From contig JAJQCW010000043.1 of NCBI GenBank assembly GCA_021202515.1, forward strand, positions 62,001 through 126,000: DNA of 64,000 bases, in the 5' to 3' direction. The DNA is from Clostridiales bacterium (GTDB lineage Bacteria; Bacillota; Clostridia; Oscillospirales; Oscillospiraceae). The notes beneath the pieces were generated by a model. The model searched no databases. It worked only from the letters and a program-made list of their open reading frames with translations, and had not been told where the DNA came from. Each line of letters begins with the position of its first letter. Position 1 is the stretch's first letter. The position numbers were made by a program, and so were the translations under genes. Below are positions 25,243 through 32,975 of this stretch, in pieces.

Positions 25243-26244
25243 TCAATAGAGGCTGCCGGAGTTGACGATGGGCTGGGCGTCCCGGTTGCCGCAGAGCACC
25301 ACCAACAGGTTGGACACCATGGCCGCCTTCCGCTCTTCGTCCAACTGCACCACGTCGTTTTCGTTGAGCCGCTCCAGGGCCATTTCCACCATGCCCACAG
25401 CGCCGTCCACGATCATCTTCCGGGCGTCGATGATGGCCGACGCCTGCTGACGCTGGAGCATGACAGCGGCGATCTCCTGGGCGTAGGCCAGGTAGGTGAT
25501 GCGGGCCTCCACGACCTCAATGCCCGCCTCGTTGACCCGCTGCTGAATTTCCTCCCGGATACGGCTGGCAACTACCTCGCTGGACCCCCGCAGGCTGCCC
25601 TCGTCGGGGACGCCGTCGCCGGTGGTGTCCACGTTGGGGGCCACGTCGTAGGGGTAGAGCCGGACGATGTTCCTAAGGGCGCTGTCGCACTGGAGGGAGA
25701 GGAACTCCTTGTAGTTATCCACGTTAAAGACGGCCTTGGCGGTATCCACCACTCGCCAGGTGACGGCGATTCCAATTTCCACCGGGTTGCCCAGGCAGTC
25801 GTTGATCTTCTGCCGTGAGTTGTTCAGGGTCATGATTTTCAGCGAAATGCGCTTGCCGTCGGAGTCGTTGGGCGAGCTGTCTGCCTCACCGCCAGCAGCT
25901 TTTTTGAAGAAGCTCTTCACGTCTCCGCTCTGGCTCAGCTTGGTGTAAGCGGCAGGATTCACCGCCGAACAGAAGGGGTTGACCCAGTAGAACCCCTCCC
26001 CTTTCAGCGTGCCGATGTACTTGCCGAACAAGGTCAGCACCAGCGCCTCCTGAGGCTTGAGCACCTTCAAGCCCAAGAGAGGAATCCAGGCCACACACAG
26101 CAGAACGATGGACAGGAACAGTGCCCAATCCGTGAAGGAGAAAATAGACCAGAGCAACAGGGCTACGAGCGCCAAGAGCAAAACGATATTCCCCAGCAGC
26201 ATGGGCATTCCCAGCTTGCGGGCCGTCAAGATTTTTTCTTCCAT
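25243..26244 (-). CDS. SPFH/band-7 domain membrane protein
   Basis: 333 residues. Two N-terminal membrane helices (about 15-35 and 41-58), then a band-7 domain ([22 protein letters not shown] onward) to about residue 290, with helical [25 protein letters not shown] characteristic of stomatin/flotillin-like proteins. A charged insertion ([16 protein letters not shown]) lies in the middle. Such proteins scaffold membrane domains or protease complexes. The start is ATG 26244, seven bases after GGAGGT; the ATG five codons earlier is part of that box. Paired with an RHH protein, an arrangement whose purpose is not known to me. Confidence 0.9.
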   Translation of the reverse strand: MEEKILTARKLGMPMLLGNIVLLLALVALLLWSIFSFTDWALFLSIVLLCVAWIPLLGLKVLKPQEALVLTLFGKYIGTLKGEGFYWVNPFCSAVNPAAYTKLSQSGDVKSFFKKAAGGEADSSPNDSDGKRISLKIMTLNNSRQKINDCLGNPVEIGIAVTWRVVDTAKAVFNVDNYKEFLSLQCDSALRNIVRLYPYDVAPNVDTTGDGVPDEGSLRGSSEVVASRIREEIQQRVNEAGIEVVEARITYLAYAQEIAAVMLQRQQASAIIDARKMIVDGAVGMVEMALERLNENDVVQLDEERKAAMVSNLLVVLCGNRDAQPIVNSGSLY

Positions 26245-26263
26245 GACGGATACCTCCATATCT

Positions 26264-26288
26264 TTATGATATCAAAAAGATATCATAA
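26264..26288. promoter_or_regulatory. Perfect palindromic operator of the SPFH-RHH operon
   Basis: Arms TTATGATATC and GATATCATAA (10 bp each, no mismatch) separated by AAAAA. It covers the -10 and start region of the promoter at 26277-26305. RHH repressors bind such symmetric sites, and one is encoded in the operon. Confidence 0.75.
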
Positions 26289-26305
26289 CAGAGCTGTCCT
26301 GTCAA
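26277..26305 (-). promoter_or_regulatory. Sigma-A promoter for SPFH-RHH operon
   Basis: -35 TTGACA (26300-26305), 17-base spacer, -10 TATCTT (26277-26282) on the minus strand; the -10 lies inside the palindrome. Confidence 0.65.
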
Positions 26306-26341
26306 GGGGGTTCGAGAAAAATTTCGGCGGATATCGAACGA

Positions 26342-26370
26342 TTGACATTATCTGAAATTGAGCTTATACT
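26342..26370 (+). promoter_or_regulatory. Sigma-A promoter for the sirtuin gene
   Basis: -35 TTGACA (26342-26347), 17-base spacer, -10 TATACT (26365-26370); near-consensus, about 50 bases before the ATG. Confidence 0.8.
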
Positions 26371-26421
26371 ATAGCAAAAGAGGGTTCTTAAAACGCAAGA
26401 TTCTGAAAGGATGTGAACACG

Positions 26422-27159
26422 ATGGACAACACCAGAGAACTCGAAACCTTGCAGCAGTGGATCGACGACAGCGACAACATCGTCTTTTTCGGCGGGGCGG
26501 GCGTCTCCACCGAGAGCGGCATCCCCGACTTCCGCAGTCAGGATGGGCTGTACAACCAGAAGTACGACGAGCCGCCGGAGACCATCATCTCCCACACCTA
26601 TTTCATGCGCAAGCCGGAGAAGTTCTACCGGTTTTACAAAGACAAGATGATCGCCCCGGACGCCAAGCCCAACGCCGCCCACAAAAAGCTGGCGGAGCTG
26701 GAGCAGGCTGGGAAGCTGCGGGCCGTCATCACCCAGAACATCGACGGCTTGCACCAGGACGCGGGCAGCAAAGAGGTGCTGGAGCTGCACGGCAGCGTTC
26801 GCCGGAACGACTGCATGAAGTGCGGTGCCCACTTCGACGGAGTGGACATCGTCCTGAACAGCTCCGGGGTCCCCAAGTGTCCCCGCTGCGGCGGCACCAT
26901 CAAGCCGGACGTAGTTCTCTACGAAGAGGGGCTGGACGACACCACCCTTTACCGTGCGGTGGACTACATCCGGGCCGCAGATGTGCTCATCGTGGGCGGG
27001 ACCTCCCTGGTGGTCTACCCCGCCGCGGGCCTCATCAACTACTACCGGGGCCACAAGCTGGTACTCATCAACCTCCAGCCCACCGGCTACGACCGGCAGG
27101 CCGATTTGGTCATCGCCGGAAAAATCGGCCAGGTGCTGGGCCAAATTCAGGTGCGGTAG
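26422..27159 (+). CDS. NAD-dependent protein deacylase (Sir2 family)
   Basis: Removes acyl groups from protein lysines using NAD. 245 residues with the sirtuin motifs in order: GGAGVSTESGIPDFRS (NAD binding), TQNIDGLH, catalytic His in ELHGSV, and the zinc ribbon CMKCG...CPRCGG, then VGGTSLVVYPAAGL. The Ala-Tyr-Arg pocket that marks desuccinylases (SIRT5/CobB type) was not found, so deacetylase activity is likelier. The start is ATG 26422, ten bases after AAAGGA; the GTG three codons earlier is too close to it. Own promoter and terminator, so monocistronic. Acetyl-CoA synthetase is not nearby. Confidence 0.95.
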   Translation: MDNTRELETLQQWIDDSDNIVFFGGAGVSTESGIPDFRSQDGLYNQKYDEPPETIISHTYFMRKPEKFYRFYKDKMIAPDAKPNAAHKKLAELEQAGKLRAVITQNIDGLHQDAGSKEVLELHGSVRRNDCMKCGAHFDGVDIVLNSSGVPKCPRCGGTIKPDVVLYEEGLDDTTLYRAVDYIRAADVLIVGGTSLVVYPAAGLINYYRGHKLVLINLQPTGYDRQADLVIAGKIGQVLGQIQVR

Positions 27160-27192
27160 CACAGCAGACCACAAACTCTCATGTAGTCAAAC

Positions 27193-27226
27193 GACCCCCG
27201 CCGGGAGACCGGCGGGGGCATTTTTG
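27193..27226 (+). terminator. Terminator after the sirtuin gene
   Basis: Stem CCCCCGCCGG / CCGGCGGGGG with loop GAGA, followed by CATTTTTG; between convergent genes. Confidence 0.9.
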
Positions 27227-27238
27227 CATCTTTTGGGG

Positions 27239-28033
27239 TTACAGCGGCCTTCTGGCAGAGCGGACCGGCAACTGCCGCCGCACTTCTTCCACGAGGTCGA
27301 GGTTCAGTTCTACGTCCAATGCACCCGGCTCCGTCCCCGCCTGGGCCACCACGTCCCCCCAGGGGTCGCAGACGATGGAGTGGCCGTAGGAGACGTAATC
27401 GGCGCTGAGATTCTGGGCGGGAGCGGCTCCCAGGGTATAAAGCTGGTTGTCCACCGCCCGGCTGCGGAACAGCAGCTCCCAGTGGCGGGGTCCGGTGGTG
27501 CGGTTGAATGCGGCGGGGACGAACATCGCCTTTGCCCCCAGGTCCGCCGTTCTCTCGAAGAGGGCGGGGAACCGCAGGTCAAAGCAGACCGCCAAGCCAA
27601 AGACGCCGAACTCCGTCTCAAACACGGCGGGAGCCTCGCCGGGGGAAAGGGTCTCCGACTCCATAAAGTGCTGTCCCCCGTCGATGTGGATGTCAAACAG
27701 GTGCATTTTTCGGTAACGGGTCGCCTGCCGGCCCTGCCGGTCAAAGACGAAACAGGTGTTATAAATGCGCTCCCCTTCCCGTTCCGGGAAGGTCCCCCCT
27801 ACCAGCCAAATCTGGTTAGCCCGGGCCATGGCGGAGAGCGCCTGCCAGATGGAGCCGCCCGCCTCCTCCGCATAAACGGGGAATTTTTGGGTGTCGTAGG
27901 GGCAGCAGAACATCTCCGGCAGCACAGCCAGGTCTGCGCCCCGCGCTTTGGCGGCGGCCACCGCCTGGGCTGCGGCGGTCAGGTCACGGGGCTTCTCCCC
28001 GGTTACGAGCTGTTGCAGCAAACTGACTTGCAT
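27239..28033 (-). CDS. Carbon-nitrogen hydrolase (nitrilase/omega-amidase-like)
   Basis: Nitrilase-superfamily amidase. The Glu-Lys-Cys triad is visible: E40 in AVLPEMF, Lys in YRKMHLFDI and Cys in GLAVCFDLRFP. 264 residues. The FDIHIDGG loop after the Lys and NRTTGPRHWELL fit the Nit2/omega-amidase branch, which deamidates alpha-ketoglutaramate, but substrate assignment is inference. The ATG at 28033 has GGAGGT seven bases before it. A heptad-ended element begins 18 bases upstream of the start codon, so any native promoter has been displaced or is supplied by the element. Confidence 0.88.
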   Translation of the reverse strand: MQVSLLQQLVTGEKPRDLTAAAQAVAAAKARGADLAVLPEMFCCPYDTQKFPVYAEEAGGSIWQALSAMARANQIWLVGGTFPEREGERIYNTCFVFDRQGRQATRYRKMHLFDIHIDGGQHFMESETLSPGEAPAVFETEFGVFGLAVCFDLRFPALFERTADLGAKAMFVPAAFNRTTGPRHWELLFRSRAVDNQLYTLGAAPAQNLSADYVSYGHSIVCDPWGDVVAQAGTEPGALDVELNLDLVEEVRRQLPVRSARRPL

Positions 28034-28050
28034 AAAAACACCTCCAATAT

Positions 28051-28246
28051 AATTTGCAATGTACAATGTGCAATGACCAAAACCAAACACGTATTGTTTC
28101 ATGCCCAATGCGCACAGCTTACACCCATAGCGAAAACTTGTTGCACGGTGCCCAAGTTGCTATCACGCACATTTTCTGAAATAAGACCCCTATAAACGCA
28201 AAAACGGGCAAAAATTGCACATCACTAATTGCACATTGCTAATTGA
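28051..28246 (+). repeat. Heptad-ended element B2 (MITE-like)
   Basis: About 196 bp. Left end: TTTGC then AATGTAC, AATGTGC, AATGACC; right end inverted: ATTGCAC, ATCACTA, ATTGCAC, ATTGCTA, ATTG. No gene inside. It occupies most of the divergent gap between the nitrilase and HAD genes; its right end overlaps the -35 of the HAD promoter. Confidence 0.7.
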
Positions 28247-28264
28247 AGCCAAATCTGTTATACT
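28236..28264 (+). promoter_or_regulatory. Promoter for the HAD phosphatase gene, -35 inside repeat end
   Basis: -35 TTGCTA (28236-28241), 17-base spacer, -10 TATACT (28259-28264). The -35 falls in the last heptads of element B2. Confidence 0.6.
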
Positions 28265-28307
28265 GGCTCCAGCCAAGAAAAATTCCGCTCCAAAGGAGGC
28301 ATGTCCC

Positions 28308-29192
28308 ATGGCAGTCCAGTTCCAGCGAAAGCACAAAGAGGACCGACCTGTGTTGGCCATTTGTTACGACTTCGACAAGACCCTCTCTCCCGATGATATG
28401 CAGGCCCAGGGATATATTCAGTCCGTGGGCTACGATGTGGACGCCTTCTGGGCAGAGTCGTCCGCCATGGCCCGGGCCAACGGCATGGACAGCAACCTGG
28501 CCTATATGTACAAGATGGTGAAAGAGGCCGAGGGACGCTTTCTGTTCAACCGGGAGACCCTGGCGGAATATGGCTCCAAGGTAGCCCTGTTCCCCGGCGT
28601 AGAGGGGTGGTTTGAGCGCATCCGCGCCTATGGCCGAGAGCAGGGGGTCATCGTGGAGCACTATATCCTCTCCTCCGGTCTGAAAGAGATAATCGAGGGC
28701 ACAAGAATTGCCCGGGCAGGTGCGTTTGAAAAAATCTATGCCAGTTGCTTTTTCTACGATGAGAACGGCATTGCCCAGTGGCCCGCTCAGGCCGTCAACT
28801 ACACCAGCAAGACGCAGTTTTTGTTTCGCATTGAGAAGGGGGTGCTGGATGTCAACGACCCCGGCGTCAACGACTTTTTCCCGCCGGATCAAAAGCGGGT
28901 GCCCTTCCGCAACATGGTTTACATCGGGGACAGCGACACCGACATCCCCTGCATGAAGCTGGTGAACACCTACGGCGGCCACTCCATCGGCGTCTACGAC
29001 CCCGCCACCAATGACCGGGCCAAGGTACACCGGATGCTCTGCGACGACCGGGTGCGCTACATCGCTCCCGCCGACTACTCCGAAGGCTCTGAGCTGGACC
29101 GACTGCTGCGGGCTATTATCGCCAAGACCGCAGCCTATGAGCGGCTGGAGGAAAAGCACGTTAAGGATTACGCCGAAGCAAAGAATACTTAA
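28308..29192 (+). CDS. HAD-superfamily phosphatase
   Basis: Cytoplasmic haloacid-dehalogenase-type hydrolase of unknown substrate. 294 residues. Motif I ICYDFDKTLSPDD (about 18-30, nucleophile Asp), motif II SSG (about 125), motif IV GDSDTDIPCM (about 206-215). A long cap (about 35-120) lies between motifs I and II. The start ATG 28308 has AAAGGAGG nine bases before it; the upstream in-frame extension comes from the repeat element and is rejected. Monocistronic. Confidence 0.85.
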   Translation: MAVQFQRKHKEDRPVLAICYDFDKTLSPDDMQAQGYIQSVGYDVDAFWAESSAMARANGMDSNLAYMYKMVKEAEGRFLFNRETLAEYGSKVALFPGVEGWFERIRAYGREQGVIVEHYILSSGLKEIIEGTRIARAGAFEKIYASCFFYDENGIAQWPAQAVNYTSKTQFLFRIEKGVLDVNDPGVNDFFPPDQKRVPFRNMVYIGDSDTDIPCMKLVNTYGGHSIGVYDPATNDRAKVHRMLCDDRVRYIAPADYSEGSELDRLLRAIIAKTAAYERLEEKHVKDYAEAKNT

Positions 29193-29364
29193 ATTTGGTT
29201 ATTTGCGCCGATTATGTAAACATATCCGCCGTGTAAAGTGGAATTGCTTGTCGATATTCTCAACTGCTGCACCTTGCGAAACCGAAGGCAAAAAGGGCCG
29301 CGAAACATGGGTCGCAATCCGTAAAGTCAATATCCTTTACGGTAAGTTTGCGTATCCTATCACA

Positions 29365-30819
29365 TTACAGCAACGACATCCCCAGCCCCACTACCAGGGA
29401 CAGCGCGCCGGAGAGGGCCAGCAGCGTGATCTTTTTCAGGTGGAACCGACTGAACAGGTACTGATCCAAGGCGAAGATGGCGATGGACACCACCCCACCC
29501 ATCAGCGGCGGCCAGTTGTACTCTACTCCGATGGAGAGATTTTCGTAGAACATGGAGAGGGCCACGCTGAGCAGCAACCCCACGATGATGGGCCGTATCC
29601 ACCGGCGCAGCAGGTCAAAAAAGCTGATGCGTTCAAAGGTGCTGTACAGGTGGAACACCGCAATGAAAATCAGGCCCGACGACGTGATGGAACAGGCCAG
29701 GCCGGTCACGGCCACCATCCAGCCCCCCAGCACGGTGCCGGTGATATGATAACCCACATAGTACCCGATGCCGCTGAGGGTCTTGCACAGGATGGAACCT
29801 GGCAGGGCATTGACAACGGGGACCAACTGGTTGTAAAATTCGGAGCTGGAAATCATGCCGTCCGCTACGAAGATGCCGTCCGCCACCGCCAGGTAAGCGT
29901 CGCCCCCACCGAAGGAGATAACCGCCGACAGCAGCGCCTTGGGGATGAACAGCGGTGCATCCTGGAAGAAGAAAAGCGCCGGGATGGACAGCACTACCAG
30001 AAACAGCAGCCACGCCCCCACGTCCTTGACCAGCGGCTTCACGTCCAGGGTCACATCCTGGTTGCGGTTGCGCCCGTCCCGGTAGTAACAGACCATACTG
30101 AACACGCTGAGCAGCACCATGACAGTTTTAATCAGGTTCAATGAGCCGTCAAAGCTGATGAATTTCCAGTTGCTGATGCGCAAAATATAGAGGACGGCGA
30201 CCACCACGGCGATGGGCCACCGCCGCCTGCTGCTCCAGTGACCTCCCACATAGAAAATCAGGAAAAATGCGATAGCCAGCACGTTGATGGTGGAGAGCTG
30301 GAACAGCGGGGAGCCATCCAGCCCCAAAATTTTGTAAAAATTCTTCGCGCCGGTCAACAGAAAGACCAGTGCAATGATGAGGTAAACTCCCCACGCCGGC
30401 AGGTCCTGCGTGCTCTCTTTCACGGTGCTGCGGATGTAAATGCCCAGCAGAAAGACGATGTAGGCGGAGATGCCGATGGAGACATAGACCAGCCAGGTCA
30501 GCATGGCCCCGCTGATTTGCGTCAGCAGGGACACCAGCGCCACCGTCAGCAGCGCGCCGGGCAGCGCCATGGCCGTGGCGGAGAGGATCATGCCCCGGGT
30601 CCCCGCCACCTGACGGCCTACGCCGGTGGCGATCTCCACCGGCAGCGCGCCGGGGGTAATGCTGGCCACCACTACGTCCTTGTTGAACTGGTCGCTGGTG
30701 ACTTCGATGTCAGAGTCCTTCAACTCCTCCTCAATGACCGGGATGAGGGCGGTGCCGCCGCCGTACCCCCAAAAGCCAATGCTTAACATTCCCTTGACAA
30801 GGGACCCTATCTTACCCAT
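29365..30819 (-). CDS. Chromate transporter family (ChrA) membrane protein
   Basis: 484-residue polytopic membrane protein with two CHR-like halves: GFWGYGGGTALIPVIEEE and ITPGALPVEIATGVGRQVAG in the first, SFGGGDAYLAVADGIF and LPGSILCKTLSGIGYYVG in the second. These match the FGGG and PGP-like motifs of ChrA. Many ChrA homologues in anaerobes probably carry other anions, so chromate export is not certain. The start ATG has GGGAGGAAC upstream. Own promoter (30897-30925). The 172-base gap downstream (29193-29364) has only a CCGTAAAG/CTTTACGG hairpin (about 29319-29343) without a T run. Confidence 0.85.
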   Translation of the reverse strand: MGKIGSLVKGMLSIGFWGYGGGTALIPVIEEELKDSDIEVTSDQFNKDVVVASITPGALPVEIATGVGRQVAGTRGMILSATAMALPGALLTVALVSLLTQISGAMLTWLVYVSIGISAYIVFLLGIYIRSTVKESTQDLPAWGVYLIIALVFLLTGAKNFYKILGLDGSPLFQLSTINVLAIAFFLIFYVGGHWSSRRRWPIAVVVAVLYILRISNWKFISFDGSLNLIKTVMVLLSVFSMVCYYRDGRNRNQDVTLDVKPLVKDVGAWLLFLVVLSIPALFFFQDAPLFIPKALLSAVISFGGGDAYLAVADGIFVADGMISSSEFYNQLVPVVNALPGSILCKTLSGIGYYVGYHITGTVLGGWMVAVTGLACSITSSGLIFIAVFHLYSTFERISFFDLLRRWIRPIIVGLLLSVALSMFYENLSIGVEYNWPPLMGGVVSIAIFALDQYLFSRFHLKKITLLALSGALSLVVGLGMSLL

Positions 30820-30896
30820 ACTCGTTCCTCCCGTCCCGCGCCGCCGCGCCTGGAAAAGAATCTCAAAGTCTGCTTTGGTCCATAATAAACAGCATT

Positions 30897-30925
30897 ATTA
30901 TAGCGGCTTGTTGTGGACGCCGCAA
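30897..30925 (-). promoter_or_regulatory. Sigma-A promoter for the ChrA-type gene
   Basis: Minus strand -35 TTGCGG (30920-30925), 17-base spacer, -10 TATAAT (30897-30902). The divergent gene at 30986 may use overlapping sequence; no clear plus-strand promoter was identified. Confidence 0.65.
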
Positions 30926-30985
30926 TGGAGGAATTGCAAAATATTTATGAATTGTTTGACTTCTTTTCAGACAGGAGCGAATAAA

Positions 30986-31486
30986 ATGTCCAAAAATATC
31001 GTTCTGGTGGGAATGCCCGCCTCCGGCAAAAGCACCATTGGCGTTATCCTTGCCAAGGAGCTGAAATACCGCTTTACCGACACCGACCTGGTCCTCCAGG
31101 AGGCCACCGATCAGACCCTGGTGGAGATCATCGTCCAGCGGGGGCTGGAGGGGTTCCTCCAGTTGGAAAACGACACTGTGGCCGCACTGGAGGCCCGCCG
31201 CTCGGTCATCGCCACCGGTGGCAGCGTCATCTATGGCCAGGAGGCCATGGAGCATTTGAAGGTCAACGGCATCATCGTCTATATCCGGCACCGGTACGAG
31301 GTCATCCAGTCCCGGCTGACCAACATCACCACCCGCGGCGTGGCCATGCGGGAGGGTGAGACCCTCTACGACCTGTTCCGGGAGCGGACACCCCTCTATG
31401 AGCGGTACGCCGACGTGACGCTGGAGGCCGACGGCCTGACCACCGAGCAGGCGGTGCAGGAGATCATTCGACTGGTGAAGGGTTAA
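30986..31486 (+). CDS. Shikimate-kinase-like P-loop kinase, atypical substrate site
   Basis: 166-residue P-loop kinase of the AroK fold: Walker A GMPASGKST (9-17), DTDLVLQEATDQTL in the acceptor-binding region, ATGGSVIYG, and lid/C-terminal ERTPLYERYAD with Arg. In classical AroK the sequence after the DTD segment reads FRxxE with an Arg that holds shikimate, and the glycine motif is GGG; here it reads FLQLEN and GGS. So the ATP site is intact but shikimate-contacting residues are altered. There is no aro gene nearby. The ATG has CAGGAG upstream. It may be a divergent shikimate kinase or a kinase for another small molecule. Confidence 0.75.
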   Translation: MSKNIVLVGMPASGKSTIGVILAKELKYRFTDTDLVLQEATDQTLVEIIVQRGLEGFLQLENDTVAALEARRSVIATGGSVIYGQEAMEHLKVNGIIVYIRHRYEVIQSRLTNITTRGVAMREGETLYDLFRERTPLYERYADVTLEADGLTTEQAVQEIIRLVKG

Positions 31487-31490
31487 ACCA

Positions 31491-31702
31491 GTTATCTCTT
31501 TTACTCAGCCTTCCGCTGGAAACCCCTCCGCCACCGCCTAAAGGCGGCGGCCCTCCTCCCTCGTCGGCGTGGACTTCATATCCCTCGCCCCGCCGCAAGC
31601 GGCAGGTCTCGTCCATTCCGTCACGCCTCCTCTCCCAGCCAAACCCGCTTTGCTGGGCTTGGCTGGGTTCCCATTAGGGAGGCAAGAGGCGATAGTGCTT
31701 GT
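31491..31702 (+). repeat. Dispersed structured element C, copy 3
   Basis: 212 bp starting GTTATCTCTTTTACTCAGCC, only four bases after the preceding stop codon, and ending GATAGTGCTTG. Hairpin CCCAGCCAA/TTGGCTGGG (31634-31642 with 31659-31667); an upstream short hairpin with arms near CCGCCGC/GCGGCAGG. Closest to copy 4. The remaining 31703-31803 is AT-rich with nothing recognised. Confidence 0.85.
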
Positions 31703-31803
31703 CGATTTGTACCGTTTTTGTTCGGCAAATGTGGAATTATAGTGCAAATTTTCCTTTCTCGCTACTAAATTAAGCGGCTGATTCAACGGGATAGTCCGAA
31801 AGA

Positions 31804-32781
31804 TTAATCCTCCAGGAACGTCAAAATTTCCTCCATGAACTGGCCCACAATGGGGGTTTCGCTGCGGAAAATCTCATGTCGGGCGGTGGGGAACGTTACT
31901 TTCCGCCCGTTGGGGAGTTGGGCAATAAAGCGGTCCTGGGCCTCGTTTTTCACCATGGTATCCTGTCCCGCCTGGAGCAGCAGCACCGGCAGACGCAGGT
32001 TGGCGCAGCGGTCCGACTGCATCAACTGCTTCGTCACCAGCAGCGACTCCCTCAGCCAGCAGTAGGTGGCGGCGTTGTTCTGGTACTGCTCGTGCTCCCG
32101 CTGCACCTGGAGATACCAGCAGTAGCGGGCGTAAGAGGTTGCGCAGGCCCAGTCACCGTCAAAGTCCTCCTCACCGGTGAACACCCGCTGGTTAAAGAGG
32201 CAGTCCTTCCCCTTGCCAATGGCGATAAAGAACCGGGCCAGGAACAATGCCACACCGAACGGGACCCCCTGGGTCTTGGGGGCGATCATGGGGCTGCACA
32301 GCACCAGCTTCTCCACCGGCAGCTCCGGGAACAGCTCCAGCGTCAGCGCGGCAATGGCCCCGCCCATGGAGTGGCCCAGCAGGTACACCGGCAGGCCCTC
32401 CGCCTGGTGGACCACCACCTCTCGCAGAAAATAACGGTAGTCCTCGCAGTAGTCGGTGAACTTGTCCACGTGGGTCAGCCACAGCTCCGGCACCTGGCGG
32501 AAGGAGTTGCCGTGGCCCCGGTGGTCGCAGATGGCCACACTGTACCCCGCCTGGAGGAAGTACCAAATCACCTCGGCGTATTTGACTGTCGCCTCCTCAA
32601 ACCCGTGGGAGATGGCCACCCATCCCTTTGCCTCTGGCTGGCGGTACAGCTCGTAATAAATCGTCTCGCCGGGGTTCCGCGCAAAGGTTCCGGTGGTTTT
32701 GACCTTCGCCAGTTCCTCTGTCACCCGCCCGATCTGGGCGGGGTAGTCCTGTTCGGACAGTAGTTCAAACGGGAAACGCAT
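31804..32781 (-). CDS. Alpha/beta hydrolase (serine aminopeptidase/lysophospholipase-like)
   Basis: 325-residue soluble hydrolase of the S33/monoglyceride-lipase type. Nucleophile elbow GHSMGG (about 135-140), oxyanion segment WVAISHGFEE, DHRGHG (about 93-98), the acid in LLLQAGQDTMV and the final His in PTARHEIFRSE. No signal peptide. Start ATG with GCAGGAGGTC upstream. Substrate unknown; lysophospholipids or monoacylglycerols are typical for close motif relatives. Stands alone, transcribed away from the LRR cluster. Confidence 0.88.
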   Translation of the reverse strand: MRFPFELLSEQDYPAQIGRVTEELAKVKTTGTFARNPGETIYYELYRQPEAKGWVAISHGFEEATVKYAEVIWYFLQAGYSVAICDHRGHGNSFRQVPELWLTHVDKFTDYCEDYRYFLREVVVHQAEGLPVYLLGHSMGGAIAALTLELFPELPVEKLVLCSPMIAPKTQGVPFGVALFLARFFIAIGKGKDCLFNQRVFTGEEDFDGDWACATSYARYCWYLQVQREHEQYQNNAATYCWLRESLLVTKQLMQSDRCANLRLPVLLLQAGQDTMVKNEAQDRFIAQLPNGRKVTFPTARHEIFRSETPIVGQFMEEILTFLED

Positions 32782-32894
32782 TGGTATGACCTCCTGCGAT
32801 ACATTTTAATAGTATAACCATACCACAAAACCGGGTTGCGGGCAAGCGTGGAACTGCTCCCTTACCCGCGGCGCAAAAAATGGGCAAAAACCCA

Positions 32895-32923
32895 TTGTAT
32901 CCTGCGGGCGTTTTGTATATAAT
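32895..32923 (+). promoter_or_regulatory. Sigma-A promoter for the LRR-VWA cluster
   Basis: -35 TTGTAT (32895-32900), 17-base spacer, -10 TATAAT (32918-32923), about 45 bases before the predicted start. Confidence 0.7.
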
Positions 32924-32975
32924 AATGGTTTGGAATTGAGATTCAACGCAAGTTGCAGAAAGGGCGGCGGACGCT

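Noticed and set aside
29193-29364. Possible small gene or terminator between the HAD and ChrA-type genes
   Set aside because: No open frame with a ribosome site; the CCGTAAAG/CTTTACGG hairpin lacks a T run on either strand.
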